A stretch of DNA of 64,000 nt from Notospermus geniculatus (GCA_002633025.1 NMRB01000577.1:264991-328990), one strand, 5' to 3'. Shown: positions 21,251 to 31,151, counted from the stretch's first letter. Numbers and translations: made by a program. The notes: a model not told the origin generated them from the sequence alone.

Positions 21251-23458
21251 GTGTATAAAGAAATGACGACAACGAGCGATCATAGAGTAGTTTCAACAGG
21301 CCAGGGCGTTTACCCTGCTGAGAGACTGTCGACTGATGAACTGAAGGTTCTCGCATATAGAAATAAAGTCAAGAATTACGGATCGCTATCGAGAGGAAAA
21401 TTACTCGAAAAACTAAGCCAGATCCCAGATCTGGCAACTGAAGTTGTGATTGACAAACCTCTTCCTGATTTAACTCAAATCGAAAAACGTGTGTTAGCTC
21501 AACGCGTGGGTATCAAAAACGTCAGAGCTATACCTAAAGCTGAGCTCAATGAGTTATTGGATGGCTACAATTTAGACATTCCTCAGATCCAACCTAAGCC
21601 CGTAAAACAAAAATTACAGTTGACATTCGAACAAATGTCAACAAAACTTCTTAATGACCTGACTGTAAAACAGCTCAAACAAGTCGCCAAGCATAATGAG
21701 TATTTTGGCTATTCAAAATTTAGCAGAAAAGCAGATTTGATCAATTTCTTGCAAGGTGAAAAGCCTGTTAGACTTTTGAAAAACAATTTAGTAAAACAGG
21801 CTGTTGATCTTGGCCTGGACGTCACTCCAAAAATGACAAAGAAATTTTTAGCAGAATGGCTTGATCAACGAACCAAATTCCACAGATTTCAATCTGCATT
21901 TAAAGGTTATGCTAACCACTATCAAATTAGAGGTCAGCCAAAAACTGGCATAAAAAATTATATTGAAAAAATTTCAGATTTACTTCAAGCTAAACTTAAG
22001 CAGGAAAACAAAGAAGGCCTTAAAGTTGGGGTTGTGTTGAATATTTTAATGCAGAAAGGAACTGAGGTCAAGGAATTTCAGCTAAGAATCATGAATGAGA
22101 TTTTAGCAGTTGATCAGGAGCTTGATATTGAAAAACTGATTGAGCAGCTCTTAACTGAAATGAAAAATATTGTATCCAAGGGATCAAACTGGAAATTTCT
22201 TGAAATTACTGGTCTTGACTTGCACACCATAAAGTATCAGCCACTCCAAGGCAGCTCCTATATCCCGCTTCCCATACCTATTCAGAGGAAATTAGCAGTC
22301 ATCAATGTAAGAAATACTGACCAAAAATGTTTCAGATATTCAGTTGAAGCTGCCCTCCTCAATTTAGATAAACATCAAGAGAGAGTGACAAATTACAACA
22401 AGCGTGAATTTGATGCTATGTTTAAGGATCTAGAATACCCAGTTAAAATCAAGGATATTGATATCTTTGAGAAAAATAATCCTGATATTGCAGTCAATGT
22501 GTATACATTTATCCCCAGGGATACAGGTACATATGTGATTTATCCCATTTCACCCATAAGAGTCTCAGATAAAATTCTTCCTGAAGAATCTTACATCAAT
22601 CTTCTTTACTTCAAAGACAGTACAATTGAGCCTGAAAATGAAACAATTGAGAGAGTGAAAGATAATGTAAATGATCACTATGCTTGGATTAGAAATTTTT
22701 CTAGGCTGATCGCTGCTAAAACAAAACATCACGATGCTACTAAAATATGCTTTAGATGTCTGAAAGTTGTTTCAGCAGCGTCAAAAGAACTACGCGATAA
22801 AAGATTCGCAGAGCATATGGAAGTATGCACAAAATTTGAGTGTGTAAAAACCTGCCTGCCGTCAGTCAAAAATAACATGCTACGTTTTAAAGATTACAGA
22901 TCTCAACAGAAACACCCTATTGTGATCACAGCTGATTTCGAGTCGACGTTGAAAAAAGTTGACACAAAACTAGGTGACAAGACTGTTCAGACTCAGCAGC
23001 ACATCCCCAACAGTTACTCACTTTATGTTCAGTACAGTTTCCCCAAGAAAAATGAACTTTTCACTTTCATTGAAGAAGGTGATATCGCAGCCCATTTTGC
23101 AGATAAAATCACAACACTTTGTGAACAACTTGGGAAAGATATTTTACTTAGCCCGAAGCCTATGACTCCTCTGACAGCAGAAGAACAGGAGAGATACAAA
23201 TCAGCGACCCACTGTCATCTCTGTGACAAGGTATTCACTGAGACGATGATGTTAAGGTCCGAGATCACAATCATTTCACAGGGAAATATAGGGGACCTGC
23301 TCATGCCGCATGTAATCTACAGTTTCAGGCGCCAAAGTTTATCCCTGTTTACTTTCACAATTTATCTGGTTATGATGCACATCTGTTTGTCAAGAACCTC
23401 CGAGGAAAACTCATTATGTGATTGCAAACAACTCAGAAAATTACATTTCATTTTCTAA
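21251..23458 (+). CDS. PolB: Protein-primed DNA polymerase B, N-terminal part (frame-broken)
   Basis: Replicative polymerase of the element, N-terminal portion. Residues about 25-195 contain three, possibly four, SAP-like repeats (pattern L-x2-L, basic helix, K-x2-L-x2-L, for example [19 protein letters not shown]), a likely DNA-binding or terminal-protein region. A domain with [10 protein letters not shown] follows, then a Cys/His cluster (CFRCL...H...C), then the exonuclease ExoI motif ITADFES near residue 565. From about 23246 the frame is lost: similarity continues in a second frame to about 23416, then in a third (ORF from 23418). The last ~70 residues of this frame are therefore not genuine. 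Start context TATAAAGAAATG lacks the late signature, and a CTGATATCTAATAA motif sits upstream. Confidence 0.9.
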   Translation: MYKEMTTTSDHRVVSTGQGVYPAERLSTDELKVLAYRNKVKNYGSLSRGKLLEKLSQIPDLATEVVIDKPLPDLTQIEKRVLAQRVGIKNVRAIPKAELNELLDGYNLDIPQIQPKPVKQKLQLTFEQMSTKLLNDLTVKQLKQVAKHNEYFGYSKFSRKADLINFLQGEKPVRLLKNNLVKQAVDLGLDVTPKMTKKFLAEWLDQRTKFHRFQSAFKGYANHYQIRGQPKTGIKNYIEKISDLLQAKLKQENKEGLKVGVVLNILMQKGTEVKEFQLRIMNEILAVDQELDIEKLIEQLLTEMKNIVSKGSNWKFLEITGLDLHTIKYQPLQGSSYIPLPIPIQRKLAVINVRNTDQKCFRYSVEAALLNLDKHQERVTNYNKREFDAMFKDLEYPVKIKDIDIFEKNNPDIAVNVYTFIPRDTGTYVIYPISPIRVSDKILPEESYINLLYFKDSTIEPENETIERVKDNVNDHYAWIRNFSRLIAAKTKHHDATKICFRCLKVVSAASKELRDKRFAEHMEVCTKFECVKTCLPSVKNNMLRFKDYRSQQKHPIVITADFESTLKKVDTKLGDKTVQTQQHIPNSYSLYVQYSFPKKNELFTFIEEGDIAAHFADKITTLCEQLGKDILLSPKPMTPLTAEEQERYKSATHCHLCDKVFTETMMLRSEITIISQGNIGDLLMPHVIYSFRRQSLSLFTFTIYLVMMHICLSRTSEENSLCDCKQLRKLHFIF

Positions 23459-25253
23459 AATACTTCCCATTGGGTCTGATACAATTGAAATCAGATTTCT
23501 TGATTCACTAAGATTAATGCAATCATCATTGGACTCACTGGCTAAAAACTTACCAGATTCTGAGAAGATCAGCCTCAGACACCATTTCAAAGACAAATTT
23601 GATTTAGTCAATCAGAAAGGAATTTACCCATACGAATGGATGGACAGCTTTGACAAACTAAACAAACCTTCACTGCCGAGCAGAGAAGAGTTTTACTCGT
23701 CCCTCAATGACACGCATGTTTCCCATGCTGACTATGCGCATGCTAAAAACGTGTGGCAGGAATTCAAGTGTAAAACATTCAAAGATTATCACAAAATTTA
23801 CCTCGAAACTGATGTCTTACTCTTAGCTGACATCCTGGAGAACTTTAGAAATACATGCATGCGGATTTACAAGTTGGATCCTGCATTCTTTTATACAGCT
23901 CCAGGACTTGCATGGCAAGCCATGTTGAAAATGACAGATGTTCAGTTAGAGCTGCTGACTGATGTAGAGATGTACAATTTTTTCGAGTTAGGAATTCGAG
24001 GAGGCATATGTCAGGCTAGCCACAGGCATGCTAGAGCCAACAATCCTGAGATGAAAGACTTTGATCCCAGATGTCCAACAAGTTATATCACTTACCTTGA
24101 TGCAAATAATCTTTACGGATATGCTATGGGTCAGAAACTCCCACATTCAAATTTCAAGTGGATGACTGCCACCAGTTTACAAAAATGGTATGATATACCT
24201 TGTACGTTAGAGGTAGACCTGGAATACCCTGAACAGCTTCATGATCTACACAATGCTTATCCACTGGCGCCTGAGCATATGAATGACAAGTTAATCCCAA
24301 ATCTGCACAACAAACAGAAATACATCCTACATCATACCACGCTAAAGTTTTACTTGTCCCAAGGTCTCAAACTAACTAAAATCCACAGGGGTATTTCTTA
24401 CAAAGAGTCAGATTTCCTGAAAAAATATATTGACTACAACACATGCCTGAGAGCCCAAGCTAAAAATGATTTTGAAAAAGACTTTTTTAAATTGATGAAC
24501 AACTCAGTATTTGGGAAGACCATGGAGTCCGTGAGACGCAGGAAAGATATCACACTAGCGACCAATGTCAATCAGCTGAGAAAACTGGTCAACACGAACA
24601 ACTATCGCTCTCACAAAATATTCAGTGAAGAGCTTGTTATGGTTGAGAGACAGCGCGCAGAAGTGTATTTGAACAAACCAATTTATCTGGGGCAGGTTAT
24701 CCTGGATATCTCAAAAAACCATATGTACGATTTCCATTACAATCATATGATGAAAAAATATCCAGATACAGCTCAGCTTCTGTATACTGACACAGATTCA
24801 CTTGTGTATCATATTCAGACTGGCGACCTCTGTGCGGACATGAAAAACGATTCGCACTTATATGATTTCTCAAATTTTCCAAGAGCTCACTTGCTGTACT
24901 CTGAGGAAAATAAAAAAGTCATTGGCAAATTCAAAGATGAGGTAGCAGGTGCTACCATTGAGGAATTCATCGCTTTGCGGTCCAAACTGTATGCTTACAC
25001 AACTGACAGAGTGGTTAAAAAATGCAAGGGTATCAAGAAAAATGTTGTAAAGAATGAAATATCTTTTGATGAATACAAAAAAGTTCTCCTCGAAAGAGTT
25101 CCAATTGAAAAACAGATGTCTGTGTTCAGAAGTCGAGATCATCAGCTGTTCACCGAGAAAGTGAAAAAGGTAGCGCTCGATGCCGCCGACGTCAAGCGTA
25201 TGATCCTAGCCAATGGTATTTCAACTCGGTCATTGGGCTATAAAAAATGCTAA
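23418..25253 (+). CDS. PolB: Protein-primed DNA polymerase B, exonuclease/polymerase part
   Basis: Continues the polymerase in a different frame. Visible motifs: ExoIII YLETD (residues 128-132), polymerase motif [10 protein letters not shown] (about 226-234, Asp228), motif [12 protein letters not shown] (about 358-368) and motif C YTDTDS (456-461). DxxxLYG and YxDTDS mark the protein-primed family B polymerases of Polintons and adenoviruses. All catalytic acids of the polymerase site are present. The ATG at 23418 is internal and has no start signature; the true gene begins at 21251. Two frame breaks separate the parts, so this copy would not make full polymerase unless they are assembly errors. 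Confidence 0.93.
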   Translation: MIANNSENYISFSKILPIGSDTIEIRFLDSLRLMQSSLDSLAKNLPDSEKISLRHHFKDKFDLVNQKGIYPYEWMDSFDKLNKPSLPSREEFYSSLNDTHVSHADYAHAKNVWQEFKCKTFKDYHKIYLETDVLLLADILENFRNTCMRIYKLDPAFFYTAPGLAWQAMLKMTDVQLELLTDVEMYNFFELGIRGGICQASHRHARANNPEMKDFDPRCPTSYITYLDANNLYGYAMGQKLPHSNFKWMTATSLQKWYDIPCTLEVDLEYPEQLHDLHNAYPLAPEHMNDKLIPNLHNKQKYILHHTTLKFYLSQGLKLTKIHRGISYKESDFLKKYIDYNTCLRAQAKNDFEKDFFKLMNNSVFGKTMESVRRRKDITLATNVNQLRKLVNTNNYRSHKIFSEELVMVERQRAEVYLNKPIYLGQVILDISKNHMYDFHYNHMMKKYPDTAQLLYTDTDSLVYHIQTGDLCADMKNDSHLYDFSNFPRAHLLYSEENKKVIGKFKDEVAGATIEEFIALRSKLYAYTTDRVVKKCKGIKKNVVKNEISFDEYKKVLLERVPIEKQMSVFRSRDHQLFTEKVKKVALDAADVKRMILANGISTRSLGYKKC

Positions 25254-25258
25254 AATAA

Positions 25259-26548
25259 ATGAAACCATTTCAGAAACTAAATCCTCAAGCGCAGTACAAG
25301 CTAGAATACAAAAATAACCTGCTGACCAAAGATGCTTTCATTCACCAGAACATTTCAGTTACACCGTCAGTAACGTTTCCTTACAACGTAATTGATATCT
25401 TCCCCGACAAGCAGTCACCAAGAACGTTTTCCACTTACAAGCAAGTCCAGGACTATATAAAAAATGCAACCATAGACAGTTGGGAAAATCAATTTAAGTT
25501 TGCACTATATTGCGCCACATATGGGTGTGGCATCTCTTGGAACAATCATATTAACCAGCAGGAACCGTTAGCACGCTCAATTTTTAGATTCCATGTGTAT
25601 TTCACCATCAGAAAAATATTACATCAGTTAAAAACACCTTTGCCTGGAAATCCTGACCACCACACAGCCAAAAACCCATATGACAGGCAGGCATACGAAC
25701 AATTGAAACTTGAGTTTGGAAAGTTAGATTTTAACTATTTTCACTATGGCAGAGTTAAAACGGTTCCTCTGGGCATTACATTAACTGGTTATCAATATTT
25801 ACAAAGACAATTAAAAGTATATTTGTTTAATGCCGACAGACATGGGTGGGTCAACATCGATCCCAGGAAACTGTATATAAATACATTGAAATTTACACAT
25901 TCGGATGACTGGACTAACTTTATACTGCTCGACAGTGAAGGCTTTACTCGTCCAGGCATGTCCAGAATCAATGAGTCCATTCGTACCTATGTGTACTGTA
26001 TTTTAGGTGCTCAAGCTATGATGCGTCAAGATATCGATCGGTCCATCGACACGCAAAAACAATTTGCAAACTTGGTTGAAGATGCTATCCAAGGTCAGAC
26101 GTTAGTGGACTCGGTGAAGACATTTCAGGAATCAGTTCAGGATACTCAGGGGTTAAGTTTACTGATTCGATCACAGCAGTCTTACAATAATGCTGTGGCA
26201 AAAGTGGGCTCAAGGCTAGATTTTGCAGTGGGCACAGGGCTGCAGCTCATTCCCAGTGATATGAGATTGCATATTGGCAAGGTTCAAGGGTATAACAATA
26301 CGATTTTAACTGCAAACGACAGTATGACATTTGGAAAAAATGACACTGTAAATGTACAACATGTGTCTGCTCCTACACATGCGCAATCTACTCCTACACG
26401 AACTGAACCCATACAATCTGCTCCTACACATACTACTGAACTGCAAACCAATTTGCTGGCTACTGCAGAAACAGTCAATCAAACATCTCACACAGTTTTT
26501 ACAGGAATGTTAGTGTTGATGGCTGTTTTACTGGAATATTTCTTTTAA
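25259..26548 (+). CDS. Polinton 429-aa protein with Thr/Pro stalk and C-terminal membrane anchor
   Basis: Function unknown. The N-terminal 300 residues are compact and mixed, with a conserved-looking stretch SWENQFKFALYCATYGCG near 75-92 and aromatic-rich segments. Residues about 370-400 are Ser/Thr/Pro-rich with repeated SAPTH words, a likely extended stalk. The last ~18 residues (GMLVLMAVLLEYFF) form a C-terminal membrane anchor. It could be a virion surface or tail-anchored membrane protein; this is inferred from architecture only. It starts 5 nt after the PolB stop with AAAATAAATG, the first gene carrying the late-type start signature, and is followed by integrase. Confidence 0.75.
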   Translation: MKPFQKLNPQAQYKLEYKNNLLTKDAFIHQNISVTPSVTFPYNVIDIFPDKQSPRTFSTYKQVQDYIKNATIDSWENQFKFALYCATYGCGISWNNHINQQEPLARSIFRFHVYFTIRKILHQLKTPLPGNPDHHTAKNPYDRQAYEQLKLEFGKLDFNYFHYGRVKTVPLGITLTGYQYLQRQLKVYLFNADRHGWVNIDPRKLYINTLKFTHSDDWTNFILLDSEGFTRPGMSRINESIRTYVYCILGAQAMMRQDIDRSIDTQKQFANLVEDAIQGQTLVDSVKTFQESVQDTQGLSLLIRSQQSYNNAVAKVGSRLDFAVGTGLQLIPSDMRLHIGKVQGYNNTILTANDSMTFGKNDTVNVQHVSAPTHAQSTPTRTEPIQSAPTHTTELQTNLLATAETVNQTSHTVFTGMLVLMAVLLEYFF

Positions 26549-26553
26549 AATAA

Positions 26554-27543
26554 ATGGAAGCTGAGTATGAGAGGTATAAATACCCATCTGCAATGAAGTT
26601 TTACAAGCTTATGAAGAAACAAAATCCTGATGTAAAATTTCAGGATATTGATGCATTTATTAGGTCACAGAAAAGTTATCAACTTCACAAAAAGCCTAGA
26701 AAACACATTCAAGGTCATATCATTGCATATCATGAAAATGCACTCTGGTTCATTGACTTGCTTGACATGTCAGCTTATTCACGGAAGAACTCTGGTTACA
26801 AATGGATTCTACTTTGCATTGATACTTTTACGAGAAAAGCTTATGCAGCTGCGTTGAAAAATAAGACAAGACTTGAAGTCAAAAAAGGTTTTGAACAAAT
26901 TTACAAGGACTCAGGACCAATCAAACTCATTATCTCTGACTCTGGGAGCGAATTTCTCAATAAACCTGTGCAAGAGTTATTCAAAGAATTGCATATTAGG
27001 CATGATACAGTAGATGTTGGTGATCACAATGCACTAGGTTTGATTGACAGACTTAGCAGAACCATCAAAGAAATCATTTTCAAAGACTTTACTGAGAAAG
27101 ATTCAGTAAAGTGGGCTGCACACCTACAATACTACATTGATGCTTACAACGATCGTCCGCACAGTGGAATTTTAAATTACAGTCCAAATGAAGGCACTGG
27201 CCATTCAGCTGAGTTACTGAATTTAAATTTGGAAAAGTCAATGCCAGTTGAACACAACTTTTCTGTTGGCGAGCTTGTTAGAAAGAAATTAGCTAGACCT
27301 AGATTTACTAAAGGATATAAGCAAATTTGGACAACTAGAACTTATACTGTAAAAAGTATTGATGGTGTTCATGCTATGTTGAATTCCGATGACCGTGTCA
27401 GATTAGATGACTTGCAGCAGTTGACACCAATATCTGATGAGCCTAGCGAAGACGAGTCTGAGGTAACCAGGGTAGAAAAAGAAGCTAAAATTGAAAAAAT
27501 CCTGAAACACAGAGAAGGTCTCGATCCTGAAAATATAATATAA
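26554..27543 (+). CDS. INT: Retroviral-type (RVE) integrase, DD35D variant
   Basis: Integrates the element through its TIRs and creates the 6-bp duplication. The catalytic core holds WFIDLLDMS (Asp68), IISDSGSEF (Asp129) and DHNALGLIDRLSRT, where the third acid is Asp165 instead of the usual Glu. Thirty-five residues lie between the second and third acids, the canonical spacing. The C-terminus (about 250-310) has a small beta-barrel/chromo-like segment (FSVGELVRKKLARPRF...RLDDLQQL). No HHCC zinc finger is evident in the short N-terminus. Frame intact. It begins 5 nt after the preceding stop with AAAATAAATG. Confidence 0.92.
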   Translation: MEAEYERYKYPSAMKFYKLMKKQNPDVKFQDIDAFIRSQKSYQLHKKPRKHIQGHIIAYHENALWFIDLLDMSAYSRKNSGYKWILLCIDTFTRKAYAAALKNKTRLEVKKGFEQIYKDSGPIKLIISDSGSEFLNKPVQELFKELHIRHDTVDVGDHNALGLIDRLSRTIKEIIFKDFTEKDSVKWAAHLQYYIDAYNDRPHSGILNYSPNEGTGHSAELLNLNLEKSMPVEHNFSVGELVRKKLARPRFTKGYKQIWTTRTYTVKSIDGVHAMLNSDDRVRLDDLQQLTPISDEPSEDESEVTRVEKEAKIEKILKHREGLDPENII

Positions 27544-27547
27544 ATAA

Positions 27548-27949
27548 ATGGACTGCATCAATATTGTTACAGGCTTCACTTCGTCAAATACTGATGATAT
27601 CATCACACTGCATGATCAGAACATGAAAAATATCAATGAAGAATTTGAAAAAGTAAAAACTGTGCAGGCAGAGATGCGAGCTGATATGCATGCTGATAGG
27701 ACCAAAACAAACCAACATATAGATGATATACATGAATATCTAAAACTTGTAGGCAGTTATTTATATGCAGAACTGAAAATGAGACGCGGCTGGCCTAATG
27801 TACCAGCTAAATTAAATCAGATACCTGCACGCGAAGATGATGACACTGAATATCGTCGTCGTAGAAAAGAGTTGAATGACAAATATAAAAGAAAAGAGAT
27901 TGATAGCAGTGAATATTGGAGTCAGCTCATGGAATTAAAACTTTCTTAA
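27548..27949 (+). CDS. Small coiled-coil protein, unknown function
   Basis: A 133-aa, strongly charged, almost fully helical protein with a probable coiled coil (residues about 25-75, FEKVKTVQAEMRADMHADRT), then a Pro-containing linker and a basic/acidic tail (YRRRRKELNDKYKRKE). I recognise no family. It sits between integrase and the major capsid gene with the TAAATAAATG start signature, so I treat it as a genuine late gene, perhaps a scaffold or minor virion protein. Confidence 0.7.
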   Translation: MDCINIVTGFTSSNTDDIITLHDQNMKNINEEFEKVKTVQAEMRADMHADRTKTNQHIDDIHEYLKLVGSYLYAELKMRRGWPNVPAKLNQIPAREDDDTEYRRRRKELNDKYKRKEIDSSEYWSQLMELKLS

Positions 27950-27970
27950 AAAATATTTATATAAATAAAG

Positions 27971-28159
27971 ATGGAAGTAGGTAAATATCTCACACCATTT
28001 CGTGCTGCAAAAATTCCTAACGGACTTAAAGCAAAGAGACATTATGAAGTGATAACTCACAATCCTGATTCAGTAAACAGGGAGTACACTCTATGTCAAG
28101 CTCCCTCAACTAGAAAGAGGACAATTGATTGTCCCCAACTCGTTAAAGTTAACATTTAA
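27971..28159 (+). CDS. Major capsid protein, N-terminal piece (frame-broken)
   Basis: This 62-codon frame carries the late start signature (TATAAATAAAGATG), whereas the longer capsid frame starting at 28125 does not. Its first ~45 residues (LTPFRAAKIPNGLKAKRHYE...) therefore most likely form the true N-terminus of the capsid protein. The frame change lies around 28110-28140. Residues after that point in this frame are not genuine. Confidence 0.6.
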   Translation: MEVGKYLTPFRAAKIPNGLKAKRHYEVITHNPDSVNREYTLCQAPSTRKRTIDCPQLVKVNI

Positions 28160-29195
28160 ACTTAGCACTGATTCAAAAGTAAGTGATGCCGCAGGTGCTG
28201 CAGATGCTGAGTTTACAGCAAATGTAGGGAGAAACATTGTTGAAAAAATAACCATGAAAATTGGAGGTAGAACTGTTAACGACATTGACAAGGCCTACAT
28301 CTTCAATACCTTCAAAGATTTTTGGTTGACCGACAAGCAGCGAACAAATAGAGGTATGCAAGGGATTGACAAGACTCAGAGGCAAGGTGCAAATAAAAAG
28401 GCCGCATTAGTTACTGCATATAAAGATCGCTATGCAATTCCAATTGAATCTGAGGTATTTGATCACTTTATGCCCTTTTATCCTTCGGCACTACTGGAGT
28501 CAGTGGAGTACAATGTAAAATTCAATGACCCCAAATATGTCATCACTGGTACAGCGACAGATAAAAAATATTCTGTTGAAAATATTCAATTAGAATATGA
28601 AACTGTATATGCACCACAAATTGCAAATGAAATTGAAAGCATGTATGCATCGGAAGTACGTTGGTACTATGAAAACATTCATCTGCTAAAAACAGAAAAT
28701 ATTGGCACCCATAAGCGAATCAATATCAACGTCGATGTCAATCGTGCGAGTATGAAAGGTATTTTACTGTTCTTCCAACAAGCATTCACTGAATATGATA
28801 CTGAAAAAACGTCATATCAAAATCCTGATATCACAAATGTGGGTATCACATCGGAAGGAATTTCTCACTGTGTTTTCAAATCGGGTGTGAAGCTATACAA
28901 TCAGTTTGATGAGATTAAAAGACTTTTTATGAGTGAACACTTGAAACTCAAAGAAGACTGTATGATTGACGCAGTGAAATATTTTGGAGATGGAAAATAT
29001 GCGCTGTGGATTGATCTGCGCAGCACTGAAGACAATGAAGTGTTTGGGAGTGGAACTAAAATGAGTAACATCAAAAATGGACTGCAATTAGAAATGACAC
29101 GAAGCACAGATACTGCATATGATATGCATGTCTATGTTATCGCAGATGCGATGATTGCATTAGACAATGGGAAGATCGCAGGAATTGTGCATTAA
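28125..29195 (+). CDS. MCP: Major capsid protein (double jelly-roll type)
   Basis: The main virion shell protein in my reading. The frame opens in IVPNSLKLTFKLS, typical of the first jelly-roll strands. It runs through GGRTVNDIDKAYIFNTFKDFW, a tower-like loop, and IPIESEVFDHFMPFYPSALLESVEYNVKF, which has the layout of the IPL/LPF-type segment seen before a beta strand in Polinton and iridovirus-like capsids. A second beta-rich domain covers the C-terminal half. Position just before the packaging ATPase fits the Polinton gene order. Assignment rests on order, length and pattern, not a database match. The N-terminus is in another frame (27971-28159). Confidence 0.72.
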   Translation: MIVPNSLKLTFKLSTDSKVSDAAGAADAEFTANVGRNIVEKITMKIGGRTVNDIDKAYIFNTFKDFWLTDKQRTNRGMQGIDKTQRQGANKKAALVTAYKDRYAIPIESEVFDHFMPFYPSALLESVEYNVKFNDPKYVITGTATDKKYSVENIQLEYETVYAPQIANEIESMYASEVRWYYENIHLLKTENIGTHKRININVDVNRASMKGILLFFQQAFTEYDTEKTSYQNPDITNVGITSEGISHCVFKSGVKLYNQFDEIKRLFMSEHLKLKEDCMIDAVKYFGDGKYALWIDLRSTEDNEVFGSGTKMSNIKNGLQLEMTRSTDTAYDMHVYVIADAMIALDNGKIAGIVH

Positions 29196-29208
29196 AATCT
29201 AAAAATAA

Positions 29209-29820
29209 ATGAGCGAATTTTACTGTAACACTCCATTCAATATGTTAATATCAGGAATGACTGACTGTGGGAAAACATATTTTATCTTGAATTTGCTTGA
29301 ACAAGAATTTTTTGAAGCCTTTGATTACCTTGTCATATTTTGCCCCTCGATTGACATGAACAAGACCTATAAAAATAGAGCCTGGGTGGAACATGATAAA
29401 AATATTTTTATTTATCCTCCATACAAAGTACAAACTGATTTAAATGCTGCCCTAGAGGATGCTATCAATAGTTTTAAAGATGAAAATTTACAGACACTTT
29501 TTATTATTGATGATGCAGCCAACCTGTGGGAATCAAAAAACAAGTGTACTAAACTAACTGAATTGGGATTTAGCGGTCGCCACTATGGCATATCGGTGTG
29601 GCTAATCACTCAAAAATATAATGCAATTTGTAAAGATCTTAGAGAGAACTGTAAACATATGGTCATCCATACCATGAATGATCAGTTGTCGTTTGATCAA
29701 ATATTTCGTGAAAATAGGTGCTTGCCCAGGGGTGAAAAAGACATGATTGTTTCTGCGTTAGACGACGGCAAGAAGCTGTTACTGCGCAGAACAGTCCCGT
29801 TAACATATAAAATTGTATAA
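29209..29820 (+). CDS. ATP: DNA-packaging ATPase (A32/FtsK-HerA type)
   Basis: Pumps genome DNA into capsids. Walker A is GMTDCGKT (residues 16-23) and Walker B is LFIIDDA (97-103). A conserved SGRHYGISVWLITQKYNAI segment (122-140) ends in the Q of sensor I. At 203 aa it has the compact size usual for Polinton ATPases. Frame intact. Start signature CTAAAAATAAATG. It lies directly downstream of the capsid gene, as in other Polintons. Confidence 0.93.
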   Translation: MSEFYCNTPFNMLISGMTDCGKTYFILNLLEQEFFEAFDYLVIFCPSIDMNKTYKNRAWVEHDKNIFIYPPYKVQTDLNAALEDAINSFKDENLQTLFIIDDAANLWESKNKCTKLTELGFSGRHYGISVWLITQKYNAICKDLRENCKHMVIHTMNDQLSFDQIFRENRCLPRGEKDMIVSALDDGKKLLLRRTVPLTYKIV

Positions 29821-29825
29821 AATAA

Positions 29826-30278
29826 ATGGCAGATCTTGAAGAAGAAATTCCAGTTGAGACCCATTCACCAGCCAGCATGCGTGCAGAATTGATAAATTTG
29901 TATAAATCAGGGCTTTTAGCAAAATTGGGGCTAAAAGTGAGTGAAGCGACACTTAAAAAAGCATCTGAAAAAAATATTGAAAAAATGTACAATGAATACC
30001 AGACACTGTACAATACGCAAATCACAGATGACCTCATAAAAAATGTCTTATTTGGCTATACACAAGGCGTAAAATTTTTATTCCCTAACGTTGAGCATCA
30101 AAAGTTACATGATAGGTTAACTGATAATGTCATTATTAATAATGAGATTAAAAAACATTTAGGACAGTTTATGAATCCTACACTTTTAGCAGCTATGTCA
30201 GTAGGGTCAAATACTGCTGAATCTATTATAACAGCACCAAATACTGCTGAATCTATAACGGCGCCAGAAGAAAAATAA
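29826..30278 (+). CDS. 150-aa protein of unknown function
   Basis: Helical, charged protein. Residues 1-60 contain an amphipathic ELINLYKSGLLAKLGLKVS segment, the middle is mixed, and the C-terminus carries a duplicated NTAESI(I)TAP motif. No family recognised. It follows the ATPase by 5 nt with the AAAATAAATG start, so it is probably expressed with the virion genes. Confidence 0.65.
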   Translation: MADLEEEIPVETHSPASMRAELINLYKSGLLAKLGLKVSEATLKKASEKNIEKMYNEYQTLYNTQITDDLIKNVLFGYTQGVKFLFPNVEHQKLHDRLTDNVIINNEIKKHLGQFMNPTLLAAMSVGSNTAESIITAPNTAESITAPEEK

Positions 30279-30296
30279 AATATTCTTAAATAAAAG

Positions 30297-30461
30297 ATGG
30301 AAGGAGCTTTTGAATTTATCGCATCTGTACTTGCCGTAAGTCTGCTATTCAATTATATGACTGTAGTAAGCCACGATCTGCAAGATCACGAGCGTAAACT
30401 TTGTGATATGGAAAAAGATGTTGAATATCTAATGGAAGATGTTAACAATAAAGATGAATAA
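30297..30461 (+). CDS. 54-aa membrane protein A
   Basis: Small frame with start signature TTAAATAAAAGATG. It encodes an N-terminal hydrophobic segment (FEFIASVLAVSLLFNYM), then a charged helix rich in D/E/K with heptad spacing. It overlaps the next gene by 8 nt. The architecture (short membrane segment plus short coiled coil) is repeated by another 54-aa protein at 30901-31065, which argues that both are real. Confidence 0.6.
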   Translation: MEGAFEFIASVLAVSLLFNYMTVVSHDLQDHERKLCDMEKDVEYLMEDVNNKDE

Positions 30462-30861
30462 CTTAGACACATGGTACTGTAAAGACTGTTTGTCTAACGA
30501 TTATGTTTTTATCGATGAAGAAGGGATTATAGTTTGTTTAGAGTGTGGCACAGAAGAACAAGATAACATTGTAAATATCTGGTATGGCCAAGATGAAACT
30601 CATCAATTTCGTCCTAAAAATATCCATAAAGAATCATTTTTAAAGTTAATTAAAGATGTTGATGTAACTTTGCAAGAAAAATTTGTAGAGAAGTATGATG
30701 AATTACGAGGCAAATTTGACAGCACCGATCTTGACAGAAAAAACTTTTTTCACAATAAAATTATTTTGAAAAAGCTTATGATAGAGCACGGTTATTATCG
30801 TAATGTAACAACTTCAGAGGCAAAAAACTTTGAGATCTTTAAACAACTAAATTGGCCTTAA
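30454..30861 (+). CDS. Zinc-ribbon protein resembling poxvirus late transcription factor VLTF3
   Basis: About 135 aa. The N-terminus is a TFIIB-like zinc ribbon: WYCKDC, then IIVCLECGTEE, giving the C-x2-C...C-x2-C set at about residues 8-35. The C-terminus (LDRKNFFHNKIILKKLMIEHGYY, and a final IFKQLNWP) resembles the tail of the poxvirus VLTF3/A1L-A2L-type family, which ends in a similar helical block and a -LxW terminus. In poxviruses that protein activates late genes. I choose the ATG at 30454 over 30439 because AATAAAG lies directly before it, as in other late genes. The family call is by eye and moderately secure; the zinc ribbon is clear. Confidence 0.6.
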   Translation: MNNLDTWYCKDCLSNDYVFIDEEGIIVCLECGTEEQDNIVNIWYGQDETHQFRPKNIHKESFLKLIKDVDVTLQEKFVEKYDELRGKFDSTDLDRKNFFHNKIILKKLMIEHGYYRNVTTSEAKNFEIFKQLNWP

Positions 30862-30866
30862 ATTAA

Positions 30867-30885
30867 TTTAACAATGATTGTTAAA
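30867..30885. promoter_or_regulatory. Palindrome TTTAACAA-TGA-TTGTTAAA
   Basis: A perfect 8-bp dyad with a 3-bp centre, 16 nt before the ATG of the 30901 gene. Near-copies stand before the R2 gene (31081-31125, twice) and before the 32144 gene (32107-32128). Position and symmetry suggest an operator or promoter element. Confidence 0.5.
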
Positions 30886-30900
30886 TTATTATATAAATAA

Positions 30901-31065
30901 ATGGATGAGTTGATTGAATTTGGAATATTTCTAACTCTTGCAGCAGGTCTGTACCATTTGTACAGATCCTATGAAGTGGACATGCAATATATGCAATATC
31001 TTAATAAGCGAGTACTCAATATTGAGGCTGAATTGGCTCTTAAAGATGTAGGGAAATCATCATAA
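30901..31065 (+). CDS. 54-aa membrane protein B
   Basis: Start signature TATAAATAAATG. Encodes an acidic N-terminus, a hydrophobic segment (IFLTLAAGLYHLY) and a short charged helix (MQYLNKRVLNIEAELALKD). Same size and layout as the 30297-30461 protein without clear sequence identity. Possibly a small virion membrane or spanin-like component; function unknown. Confidence 0.6.
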   Translation: MDELIEFGIFLTLAAGLYHLYRSYEVDMQYMQYLNKRVLNIEAELALKDVGKSS

Positions 31066-31151
31066 TTAATATGATATTAATTTGATAATGATTGTCATAA
31101 TAAATTGATAATTATTGTTAAATTATTTTAGTAATTATTATCTAAATAAAG
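31066..31151. promoter_or_regulatory. AT-rich promoter region of the R2 gene
   Basis: Contains two imperfect copies of the GATAATGATTGTTAAAT motif (31081-31097 and 31105-31125) and ends in ATCTAAATAAAGATG. Confidence 0.5.

Noticed and set aside
28173-28385. Antisense frames in the capsid, PolB and R2 genes
   Set aside because: Shadows of strongly coding sense frames.
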